IMG/VR virus record: IMGVR_UViG_3300050821_016308
Span: 1 to 38,087 of that record
Length of the DNA: 38,087 nt
Strand: one strand, 5' to 3'
Source: a virus
Below are positions 25,570 to 31,162 of this stretch, piece after piece; position 1 is the first letter of the stretch; each line of letters opens with the position of its first letter. The notes beneath the pieces are model-generated. The model ran no database searches. It saw only the letters and a program-made list of their open reading frames with translations, and was not told the DNA's origin. The position numbers and the translations under genes are program-made.

Positions 25570-25755
25570 TTAATTTATTTCATTGATTTCTACTGGCTCG
25601 AAAAACGTGAGTGAAAATCTAAACGCTGGCGATTGCATCGCAGCATCTTTAGAATAGAACAGCTCTGCTTCGTCAATCTTGTCTGTCATCGCTGGCCCAA
25701 TTCCTGTCCACTTTTTGAAGTATCTGTTTCTGTCTTTCAAAATCCATTTCTGCAT
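25570..25755 (-). CDS. Small hypothetical protein (61 aa)
   Basis: 61 residues, basic N-terminus (MQKWILKDRNRYFKKWTG), then AELFYSKDAAMQSPAF. No domain recognised. Third gene of the early leftward unit, 11 bases after the gene before it. Confidence 0.6.
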   Translation of the reverse strand: MQKWILKDRNRYFKKWTGIGPAMTDKIDEAELFYSKDAAMQSPAFRFSLTFFEPVEINEIN

Positions 25756-25766
25756 ATTTGTTTTTA

Positions 25767-25904
25767 TTACTTGATAAGTGGGTGAGAGAAAAGATGGTGG
25801 AGGGACGCTTTCGCTTTCAACCCAGAACTTTCTAGCTTATGAAGCCAGACTGCATAGTTTTGTAGGCGTGTGAGTGGCTGTATATCGAACCTTTCATGAT
25901 TCAT
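25767..25904 (-). CDS. Very small early protein (45 aa)
   Basis: 45 residues (MNHERFDIQPLTRLQNYAVW...), helical and basic. The ATG overlaps the stop of the 22-residue leader ORF as ATGA, so the two are coupled. The pairing of start and stop and the sensible amino-acid mix support a real gene. Function unknown. Confidence 0.6.
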   Translation of the reverse strand: MNHERFDIQPLTRLQNYAVWLHKLESSGLKAKASLHHLFSHPLIK

Positions 25905-25969
25905 GAGGTCACTATTCTTTCGATTTCCTTAAACCTAGTTCCTACGGGCTTGCTACGACCCACCATCAT
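25901..25969 (-). CDS. 22-residue first ORF of the early leftward transcript
   Basis: 22 codons (MMVGRSKPVGTRFKEIERIV...) with AGGAGG only 4 bases before the ATG, by far the best Shine-Dalgarno site in this arm. Its stop overlaps the next start. It may be a small basic protein or a leader peptide that controls the following coupled genes. Its ribosome site is predicted to be hidden in a stem (see the leader RNA). Confidence 0.6.
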   Translation of the reverse strand: MMVGRSKPVGTRFKEIERIVTS

Positions 25970-26018
25970 CTTTCCTCCTGTTGTGGGCTATAAAGTTTTC
26001 AAAGAACAAAAGGAGATG
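25967..26018 (-). promoter_or_regulatory. Stem covering the Shine-Dalgarno site and start of the first leftward ORF
   Basis: In the minus-strand RNA, CATCTCCTTTTGTT (26018-26005) can pair with AACAGGAGGAAAGATG (25982-25967): 5 outer bp including the AUG, a 2-base bulge, then 9 bp including two G-U. The loop is 22 bases. The AGGAGG and AUG would be shut off in this state. Confidence 0.6.
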
Positions 26019-26020
26019 TT

Positions 26021-26089
26021 GGTGCGGAGTTACCGAAGCAACAACCGCACCATGAATCGTGAAGCCGCGCATCGTTTCCCGAAGGAACC
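26021..26089 (-). ncRNA. Structured leader RNA with two C(UUCG)G hairpins
   Basis: Within the predicted leader of about 145 nt (start near 26114, ORF at 25969). Hairpin I (26074-26089): GGTTCC-TTCG-GGAAAC. Hairpin II (26021-26051): GGTGCGG with CCGCACC outside, GTTGC and GTAAC inside, TTCG loop. C(UUCG)G is an extra-stable tetraloop. Together with the stem at 25967-26018 they suggest a regulated leader. No known riboswitch family is recognised. Confidence 0.6.
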
Positions 26090-26120
26090 GCCCAGACTTC
26101 CGTCCCTATCTCTAAGGTGA

Positions 26121-26149
26121 ATACTAATCTCTCATATAATCCTTGTCAA
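26121..26149 (-). promoter_or_regulatory. Early leftward promoter
   Basis: Minus strand TTGACA (26144-26149), 17-bp spacer, TAGTAT (26121-26126). The -35 hexamer lies within the left palindromic operator, so a bound repressor would block it. Confidence 0.65.
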
Positions 26150-26157
26150 CAGTTGAT
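26145..26157. promoter_or_regulatory. Operator copy 1 (GTCAACAGTTGAT)
   Basis: Twelve of 13 bases match the perfect palindrome at 26185-26197. Centres are 40 bp apart, about four helical turns, favouring cooperative or looped binding. Overlaps the leftward -35. Confidence 0.65.
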
Positions 26158-26179
26158 AAGCGATACATAACTGTATAAT
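26153..26179 (+). promoter_or_regulatory. Early rightward promoter 1
   Basis: TTGATA (26153-26158), a short 15-bp spacer and a consensus TATAAT (26174-26179) preceded by TG. Transcription would start near 26186, inside operator copy 2. Confidence 0.55.
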
Positions 26180-26184
26180 TATTT

Positions 26185-26197
26185 GTCAACAGTTGAC
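26185..26197. promoter_or_regulatory. Operator copy 2 (GTCAACAGTTGAC)
   Basis: Perfect 13-bp palindrome with a single central A. With copy 1 it brackets the rightward -10. Likely binding site of a dimeric repressor; the ribbon-helix-helix or winged-helix genes at 31369-31784 are candidates. Confidence 0.65.
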
Positions 26198-26220
26198 TAG
26201 TTTATAGGAGATGCTATCAT
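26193..26220 (+). promoter_or_regulatory. Early rightward promoter 2
   Basis: TTGACT (26193-26198), 16-bp spacer, TATCAT (26215-26220). The ATG of the first rightward gene lies 9 bases after it, giving a nearly leaderless mRNA. Its -35 overlaps operator copy 2. Confidence 0.5.
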
Positions 26221-26229
26221 TGGTTATTC

Positions 26230-26376
26230 ATGTCAGACCGCACCGCCTACCACGCAACATATTGGAAGAACATGTCCGAGAATAAAAAGAAACAGCGCCG
26301 AATTGCGGCTCGAAAATGGTGGAGAAAAAATCGCGCTAAACAACTTGAAAAAGCATCCACCCCTATAGATAAGTAA
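26230..26376 (+). CDS. Small basic protein (48 aa), first rightward gene
   Basis: 48 residues, strongly basic (ENKKKQRRIAARKWWRKNRAKQ) and likely one long helix that binds DNA or RNA. First gene after the control region, with no Shine-Dalgarno site, in line with a near-leaderless start. Function unknown. Confidence 0.6.
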   Translation: MSDRTAYHATYWKNMSENKKKQRRIAARKWWRKNRAKQLEKASTPIDK

Positions 26377-26379
26377 GGT

Positions 26380-26697
26380 ATGGTAGCAATAGATAAAACA
26401 ACCCTTGAAGATGTACTGCGGAAAGTACGCGACGAGAAACTTTCTCTCCCACAGCTAGAGGCTTTTCGTGATTCGCTGATACATTTTAAGACCGACCTTT
26501 TGAAAACTGTCGCTGAATATAAAAAACAGCGTGCCCTTTTTCTCATGCACGACCCTGAAAAATCAGTCGCACTGCGTAAAATGGAATGGGATGCGACACC
26601 TATGGGACTTTTGCTTATAGGATTTGAAGCCGACCTACGTGGATTGCCGGATGAGATAGATGCTTTAATGTCACGCATATATTCTGCAATCCGATGA
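26380..26697 (+). CDS. Hypothetical helical protein
   Basis: 105 residues, all-helical with coiled-coil character (LEDVLRKVRDEKLSLPQLEAFRDSLIHFKTDLLKTVAEYKKQ). Three bases after the first gene, ATGA overlap with the HNH gene. Unrecognised early protein. Confidence 0.65.
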   Translation: MVAIDKTTLEDVLRKVRDEKLSLPQLEAFRDSLIHFKTDLLKTVAEYKKQRALFLMHDPEKSVALRKMEWDATPMGLLLIGFEADLRGLPDEIDALMSRIYSAIR

Positions 26698-27101
26698 GAA
26701 AACATGCACAAGACACCGCAGCGAAAGATAAAAAAGAAATACAACGGCTTGTTCGGGAAATCGTCATCCTCCGAGACGGGGGGTGCGTGCTACGTGGTGT
26801 TCGTCTTTGCGGGGGAGAAGTCGGGAAAGCGGTTCTTCAGGCAGATCATCTCATCACAAGGGCAAATAGTGCTACCTTTGCCGATACGAGGCTTATCGTC
26901 TGTTTATGTAGACCTTGCCACGGAGGATACAAACAGTGGCATAAAGAAAAATATGATGCGCTTGTCAAAACAGTACTGGACGTGGACACCGTTAAACTCT
27001 GGGAAAGGTGCCAAGAAGACTCATGGCGGCCGCAAAAACAGGACTGGAAAATGCATATCGTCCTCCTTAAAAAGGAACTCGAATTGCTAAATAAATCTTA
27101 A
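26694..27101 (+). CDS. HNH endonuclease
   Basis: 135 residues. VLQADHLITRANSATFADTRLIVCLCRPCHGG carries the HNH core: Asp-His, a central Asn, and a Cys-x2-Cys-His zinc end. A basic N-terminal helix precedes it. Coupled to the gene before it by ATGA. Could be a mobile endonuclease or a phage nuclease that works on host DNA. Confidence 0.85.
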   Translation: MRKHAQDTAAKDKKEIQRLVREIVILRDGGCVLRGVRLCGGEVGKAVLQADHLITRANSATFADTRLIVCLCRPCHGGYKQWHKEKYDALVKTVLDVDTVKLWERCQEDSWRPQKQDWKMHIVLLKKELELLNKS

Positions 27102-27117
27102 ATGTTACACTAGGACG

Positions 27118-27630
27118 ATGCAAGAAATATGGAGAGACGTGAAAGGCTTCGAAGGCATATACATGGTAAGCAATTTAGGAAAAGTAAAACGACTATATAA
27201 GGGTAAAATCAGATTCCCTACCGGCTCACCAAATAAAAACCGTTTTAATTATGTCTATATAAACCTTGAGACTGCCGCAAAGAGAAAAAACGTGCTACTG
27301 CATCGACTCGTCGCGCAGCACTTTATTCCGAATCCCAAAAACAAACCCTGCGTCAATCATATAGATTTCAATGTATCTCACAATTTTTCATCGAATCTTG
27401 AGTGGTGTACTCATAAAGAGAACATGCAACACACGGTAAGAGCTGGTCGGTCTGCTAAACAACGTGGAGAAAAAGCACCTTGCTCAAAACTAACACTCAA
27501 AAAAGTCAGAGCAATTAGAGAAGACTTGGAAGCTGGAATGACATATATGACAATCGCAAGAAAACATGGAACCAATTACTCGAACGTCGCACACATTAAA
27601 CGTGGAAGTCGTTGGCAATATTCAGTATGA
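27118..27630 (+). CDS. NUMOD4-HNH homing endonuclease with HTH tail
   Basis: 170 residues. NUMOD4 at 3-26 (EIWRDVKGFEGIYMVSNLGK), HNH core VNHIDFN...SSNLEWCTHKENMQH in the middle, and a C-terminal HTH (LTLKKVRAIREDLEAGMTYMTIARKHG, then YSNVAHIKRG). This is the standard design of free-standing phage homing endonucleases. Paralogue at 34157-34576. Confidence 0.9.
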   Translation: MQEIWRDVKGFEGIYMVSNLGKVKRLYKGKIRFPTGSPNKNRFNYVYINLETAAKRKNVLLHRLVAQHFIPNPKNKPCVNHIDFNVSHNFSSNLEWCTHKENMQHTVRAGRSAKQRGEKAPCSKLTLKKVRAIREDLEAGMTYMTIARKHGTNYSNVAHIKRGSRWQYSV

Positions 27631-27660
27631 ATGAATACTCCCTCCTTAATAACCAGTAAT

Positions 27661-27917
27661 ATGGGGACTTATATACTTAAAAAACCAAGATATGAACAGG
27701 TGTCCCTTCACGGGAGTAATCAGTAACCTATGACGATATTTGCACTTATCAACATGCTCACGTATATTTCATCCCCCGCGGCGTATACACTGTGTATGAA
27801 GCGCTTGATTATGGACGTTCAATTTTTCCTAGAACAAGCAATCCAAAAGTAGCCGCAGATAACTACATACGTCATTATTTTTGGCGTTGTGATTTATCTC
27901 ACTGTAAAGGCGACTAA
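27661..27917 (+). pseudogene. Possible frameshifted small gene
   Basis: The frame from ATG 27661 (YILKKPRYEQVSLHGSNQ) stops at 27724. A different frame continues from 27720 to a TAA at 27915 with convincing protein-like sequence (VTYDDICTYQHAHVYFIPRG, YEALDYGRSIFP, NYIRHYFWRCDLSHCKGD) but has no upstream ATG. A one-base slip at the CAG codon at 27721 would join them into about 84 residues. A third short frame (ATG 27692) ends in CTATGAC, a +1-shift-like context, and would also enter the same frame. It is either a recently broken gene, a sequence error or a programmed shift. Confidence 0.4.
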
Positions 27918-27924
27918 GTTTTAC

Positions 27925-28266
27925 ATGAAAACTAACGCTCTTCATACAGACTTGCCGGATATGAAATCCACGCTCAATAAAATTCGCATGGGTCTGACTA
28001 CACTCAATCAAGTGCTCCTCGAAGGAACCATCATCAAGCAGTCCTGCTATTCGAGTGGCAATTCACCACGTACCGTAAATGATCTTGGAAAGAGAGTGCT
28101 CGCGCAAAGTGGCGCAAACGATTTGTTGATGGCGCACACAGATACATGGATAAAACAGTTGGAGGAAAAACATCCCGCTACATTGCTTGATCTTGAGAGG
28201 CAGGCGTTTCAACTCATTTTGAGCAAGATGAACGATGCAGATTTCGTTCACGTAATATGGGTATGA
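27925..28266 (+). CDS. Hypothetical helical protein
   Basis: 113 residues from the ATG at 27925; a GTG at 27889 would add 12. Helical (MKSTLNKIRMGLTTLNQVLLEGTIIKQ, WIKQLEEKHPATLLDLERQAFQLILSKM). The ATG was chosen because the earlier GTG overlaps the preceding reading frame. ATGA overlap with the next gene. Unrecognised. Confidence 0.55.
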   Translation: MKTNALHTDLPDMKSTLNKIRMGLTTLNQVLLEGTIIKQSCYSSGNSPRTVNDLGKRVLAQSGANDLLMAHTDTWIKQLEEKHPATLLDLERQAFQLILSKMNDADFVHVIWV

Positions 28267-28547
28267 CGGAACTTAAAAAATGTAATCGATGCTTAGACAC
28301 GAAAGATATCAATAATTTTCCGCCGTTTTTAAATAAAAAAAATAAACATTGGTATAGACGTTCGTATTGCCGCCCGTGCTTGAATAAAATCACCAACGAG
28401 CGACGCGCAAAAAATCCTATTAAATATAAACCTATGAAAAACAAAAGAGACAAAGATCGCTATTGGAAAGATATCGAGGTTTCTCGTGCTTATTATAGGG
28501 AAGCACACAGAAGATATCGCAAGGCAGAGGTATCCCACCTACCCTAA
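28263..28547 (+). CDS. Small zinc-finger basic protein
   Basis: 94 residues from the ATG at 28263, which overlaps the upstream stop (ATGA); an ATG two codons earlier is also possible. CNRCLDTKDINNFP and CRPCLNKI form a four-Cys zinc site like that in HNH-related recombination-factor fragments. The C-terminus is very basic (RRAKNPIKYKPMKNKRDKDRYW). DNA binding is likely; no His-Asn catalytic residues are visible. Confidence 0.6.
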   Translation: MTELKKCNRCLDTKDINNFPPFLNKKNKHWYRRSYCRPCLNKITNERRAKNPIKYKPMKNKRDKDRYWKDIEVSRAYYREAHRRYRKAEVSHLP

Positions 28548-28562
28548 TTAAATCCTACTCCC

Positions 28563-28594
28563 TAGCCCGTCCTCTCTTTCCTTGGGCGGGACTA
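28563..28594. terminator. Bidirectional hairpin between convergent genes
   Basis: TAGCCCGTCC pairs with GGGCGGGACTA (10 bp, one bulged A, one T-G) around an 11-base loop. It lies between the end of the rightward zinc-finger gene and the end of the leftward 2H gene. No T-run on either side, so termination strength is uncertain. Confidence 0.55.
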
Positions 28595-29179
28595 CTTATT
28601 CCCTCCTAGATTTATTTTGTCGCTGACTTTTATCTTTTTCCCTTTCCATTCTTTACGGAAATCTTCGATGAATGAATCCCTTTGTGCGGCTTCGATTGGC
28701 TGTAAGTAGCAAAGCGTCATGTGTGGTTTATATCCTGTGAACGTGTTCACGTGCGGTAAAAATTCTAGCCTCTGATGGCCTTCCATGAGTTCGGGAGTTA
28801 CTTTGAGATGCGCGACAATGCACCAATACTTTTCATCGGCGTATGGGCTTTCAAAAAATCCAATGTCCTCAATTTCAACTTCGTCTAATTTCCATCCGCG
28901 CAAAACTTCCGTGATATGTGGTTCAAAGTTTTTCCCCTGTTCAAGCAATCCATAAAGCAAAGTCATGTGTGGAACTTTGTCGGCCACCCAACCGTCAATC
29001 CAAAATCTTTCTGCGTTTGGCGACTTGTGTAGTGGAAGTATTTGTTGGTATGAAGTCGCGCCGTCTTGTGCAAGCCAGTGACCAACAGTAAGAGGCTCTA
29101 AATCCAACATCACGCATCCTAGAGTATTAAGATTGAGTCCGAGCCACTTGTATACATCGGGAAAATCGTGGGCTTTCAT
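28592..29179 (-). CDS. 2H phosphoesterase (2'-5' RNA ligase / cyclic-nucleotide phosphodiesterase superfamily)
   Basis: 195 residues from the ATG at 29179. Two H-x-T motifs, H71-M-T73-LLYG and H153-M-T155-LCYL, about 80 residues apart in matching hydrophobic strands, define the 2H fold. GCVMLDLEP and RFWIDGWVADKVPH precede the first motif. 2H enzymes cut 2'-5' or 3'-5' linkages or cyclic phosphates; phage members include the anti-CBASS enzyme Acb1. This is the only leftward gene in the rightward arm. It has a consensus extended -10 just upstream and a hairpin at its end. A longer start at 29227 would overlap the promoter. Substrate unknown. Confidence 0.85.
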   Translation of the reverse strand: MKAHDFPDVYKWLGLNLNTLGCVMLDLEPLTVGHWLAQDGATSYQQILPLHKSPNAERFWIDGWVADKVPHMTLLYGLLEQGKNFEPHITEVLRGWKLDEVEIEDIGFFESPYADEKYWCIVAHLKVTPELMEGHQRLEFLPHVNTFTGYKPHMTLCYLQPIEAAQRDSFIEDFRKEWKGKKIKVSDKINLGGNK

Positions 29180-29185
29180 GCCTCC

Positions 29186-29194
29186 ATTATAGCA
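29186..29194 (-). promoter_or_regulatory. Extended -10 promoter of the 2H gene
   Basis: Minus strand TGCTATAAT, a full extended -10 with no clear -35. Six bases (GGAGGC) separate it from the ATG, so transcription should begin at or next to the A of the start codon, and GGAGG would not be in the mRNA. Confidence 0.75.
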
Positions 29195-29233
29195 TATTTC
29201 ACTATCCACAGTTTCTCCCCACCCCACTAGGAC

Positions 29234-29262
29234 TTGATGAAACGGGGGTGAGGTGGTATTAT
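29234..29262 (+). promoter_or_regulatory. Promoter of the replication gene
   Basis: TTGATG (29234-29239), 17-bp spacer, TATTAT (29257-29262). Transcription would start near 29269 and give a leader of about 78 nt. Divergent from the 2H promoter. Confidence 0.65.
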
Positions 29263-29272
29263 TTTTGCATGA

Positions 29273-29340
29273 GTCTAGGACACTCGAACATTATTAGTGG
29301 CACATCTATCGTCCTAGACGGGTGTGCCTTTAATAATGTT
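29273..29340 (+). ncRNA. Leader RNA with interlocked inverted repeats (pseudoknot topology)
   Basis: Arm A: GTCTAGGAC (29273-29281) with GTCCTAGAC (29311-29319), perfect 9 bp. Arm B: AACATTATTAGTGGCACA (29287-29304) with TGTGCCTTTAATAATGTT (29323-29340), 10 plus 6 bp around a 2x2 mismatch. The order A-B-A'-B' is that of an H-type pseudoknot or of two competing hairpins. B' ends 6 bases before the start codon at 29347. Confidence 0.7.
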
Positions 29341-29346
29341 TGAGAT

Positions 29347-29853
29347 ATGGCTCAAAAGAGAATGTTCGATAGGGCAATAACTGGCACTGAGAAATTTATA
29401 GACATGCCAATGTCGAGCAAGGCTCTTTATTTTCTCCTCGGAATGGAAGCAGACGACGAGGGATTCGTAAGTGCTCGCACAGTAATGCGTGTACACGCAG
29501 GAACGGAAGATGATTTGAATATCTTACTCGCAAAAGGATTCTGTATTCGCTTTAAGTCCGGTATTATCGTTATCACACATTGGAAGAAAAATAATTGGCT
29601 CGATAATCGAAGAATACGTACAACAGAGTACAAAGAAGAAAAAGCCCTACTATTGACACAGAATGGAGAATATGTGCTTAGCAATGGCTCAGCCAGAATA
29701 GAGGAGAATAGAATAGAAAAGAAGAGTTTTGCTTCGCAGGAATCGGGTGCAAATACGCGGCAAGACCACGAACTCAGTGCAGCCGAGGCCTCTTCTCGTG
29801 CCGCCGAAATTCGCGCAAAAATCCCGCACCTCATTAATTCAAAGAAAATGTAA
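29347..29853 (+). CDS. Replisome-organiser-like DNA-binding protein
   Basis: 168 residues. The start MAQKRMFDRAITGTEKFIDMPMSSKALYF, then LGMEADDEGFV, is the characteristic opening of phage replication initiator / replisome organiser proteins with an N-terminal winged helix. The usual C-terminal DnaD or helicase-loader part is replaced by a short charged tail (IEENRIEKKSFAS...), so it may be a minimal version. It probably marks the origin and recruits host helicase. Preceded by its own promoter and structured leader. Confidence 0.75.
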   Translation: MAQKRMFDRAITGTEKFIDMPMSSKALYFLLGMEADDEGFVSARTVMRVHAGTEDDLNILLAKGFCIRFKSGIIVITHWKKNNWLDNRRIRTTEYKEEKALLLTQNGEYVLSNGSARIEENRIEKKSFASQESGANTRQDHELSAAEASSRAAEIRAKIPHLINSKKM

Positions 29854-29889
29854 CCCGATTCCCTTTACCCACACTAAGTAGTAAAGAAT

Positions 29890-30078
29890 ATGAAAGGATT
29901 TATTAAAGCATGGTGGCACTGTCTATGGAGAATGCCGCCGCATAAGGATTGGAGAAATCATCGAATGTGTTATTTGAGAAATGAGTGGCCGCCTCAGAAA
30001 ATTACCGCAGGATGGTTTTGCCAATGTTCACCAGAAATACAATCTGCATTCCGAAGTAGTAACCCTGATTATGAGTGA
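29890..30078 (+). CDS. Small Cys/Trp-rich protein (62 aa)
   Basis: 62 residues with many Trp, Cys and His (AWWHCLWRMPPHKDWRNHRMC, WFCQCS), perhaps a zinc knuckle. The stop overlaps the start of the methyltransferase by 8 bases. Unrecognised; support is from spacing and composition. Confidence 0.5.
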   Translation: MKGFIKAWWHCLWRMPPHKDWRNHRMCYLRNEWPPQKITAGWFCQCSPEIQSAFRSSNPDYE

Positions 30079-30706
30079 ACAGAAAGTCATTGAAGGAGAT
30101 TGTTTGGAGATAATGCGCGGATTCGCCGACAAGAGCTTTGATTTGGTGCTGACTGACCCGCCGTATGGGATTGGAGAGGCTGCAGGAAAGAATAAGAGCC
30201 GTGGGAAACTTGCCATCGCTAAAGACTACGGGAATGAGTCGTGGGATGATGAACCGCCAAGCAAAGAGTATTTTGATGAGATGCGCCGCGTGAGTAAAAA
30301 CCAGATTATATTTGGCGGCAATTATTTTGCTGATAACCTACCCGCTTCATCATGTTGGCTTGTGTGGGACAAGAATAATGGCGCGAACGACTTTGCTGAT
30401 TGTGAATTGGCGTGGACAAGTCTTGAAAGAGCGGTACGGCTTTTCAAATACACTTGGAACGGAATGATTCAAGAGGACATGAAACACAAGGAACGCCGCG
30501 CACACCCTACCCAAAAGCCCCTAGAATTGATGAAGTGGTGCTTATCACAGGTTCCCGACGCGGTAACAATCCTCGACCCCTTCATGGGAAGCGGCACCAC
30601 ACTAGTCGCCGCAAAATACCTCGGACGAAACGCCACAGGAATAGAAATCTCACCGAAGTACTGTGAAATCGCACGCAATCGGCTTTCTCAAGAAATGCTA
30701 TTTTAA
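30071..30706 (+). CDS. Orphan DNA methyltransferase (beta class, N6-A or N4-C)
   Basis: 211 residues from the ATG at 30071 (MSEQKVIEGDCLEIM). Catalytic DPPY at 29-32 comes first; HPTQKP (145-150) and the SAM site DPFMGSGTT (169-177) come last, the beta-class order. No cognate endonuclease is adjacent, so it probably protects phage DNA from host restriction or regulates phage genes. The longer reading from 29981 overlaps the previous gene and is not used. Target sequence unknown. Confidence 0.9.
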   Translation: MSEQKVIEGDCLEIMRGFADKSFDLVLTDPPYGIGEAAGKNKSRGKLAIAKDYGNESWDDEPPSKEYFDEMRRVSKNQIIFGGNYFADNLPASSCWLVWDKNNGANDFADCELAWTSLERAVRLFKYTWNGMIQEDMKHKERRAHPTQKPLELMKWCLSQVPDAVTILDPFMGSGTTLVAAKYLGRNATGIEISPKYCEIARNRLSQEMLF

Positions 30707-30760
30707 TGCTTCTAAGAGCTAATGAGTACCGGAGTTTTCCCCACATTTTAGAAAGTGCTG

Positions 30761-30788
30761 TTGACAAGAAATAAATAACCTATAAACT
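30761..30788 (+). promoter_or_regulatory. Promoter upstream of 30818
   Basis: Consensus TTGACA (30761-30766), 16-bp spacer, TAAACT (30783-30788). Gives a leader of about 25 nt to the ATG at 30818. No other feature is seen in the 111-base gap after the methyltransferase. Confidence 0.6.
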
Positions 30789-30817
30789 ACGGTATATTAA
30801 AACTAATTCATTCATGT

Positions 30818-31141
30818 ATGAAAAAGAAAATCGTTGAGATGCTTTTAGAAGAGGCTTCGGGAGGAGAAACAGAGACTCTTAAGTGCCCTTTTGAAGTTGG
30901 GGAGAAGTATTTTATCCGCACGGTTACCTACTTCGCTACTGGCAAGGTGAAGCGAATTATCGGTAACTTCCTTGAGCTTGAAACAGCTGCGTGGGTAGCT
31001 GATACTGGCCGTTTTCGACAAGCAATTATGGATGGTGTTTTAAACGAAGTAGAGCCAGTAGAAGTGCCTATGTTCATAAACATGGCGTCAATCACTGACG
31101 CCTTCGTGTGGAAGAACAAACTTCCGACTGAACAAAAATAG
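30818..31141 (+). CDS. Conserved phage protein of unknown function (ITDAFVW family)
   Basis: 107 residues. [41 protein letters not shown] and [14 protein letters not shown] follow a pattern seen in many phage and plasmid proteins of unknown role. A compact beta-barrel-like domain is likely. It has its own promoter and precedes the hexamer repeat. Confidence 0.75.
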   Translation: MKKKIVEMLLEEASGGETETLKCPFEVGEKYFIRTVTYFATGKVKRIIGNFLELETAAWVADTGRFRQAIMDGVLNEVEPVEVPMFINMASITDAFVWKNKLPTEQK

Positions 31142-31162
31142 GTATGTTGCTGCGCGATTATT

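Noticed and set aside
25896-26120. Plus-strand ORF of 74 codons over the control region
   Set aside because: Lies antisense to the coupled small ORFs and structured leader; composition unlike the other proteins and no ribosome site.
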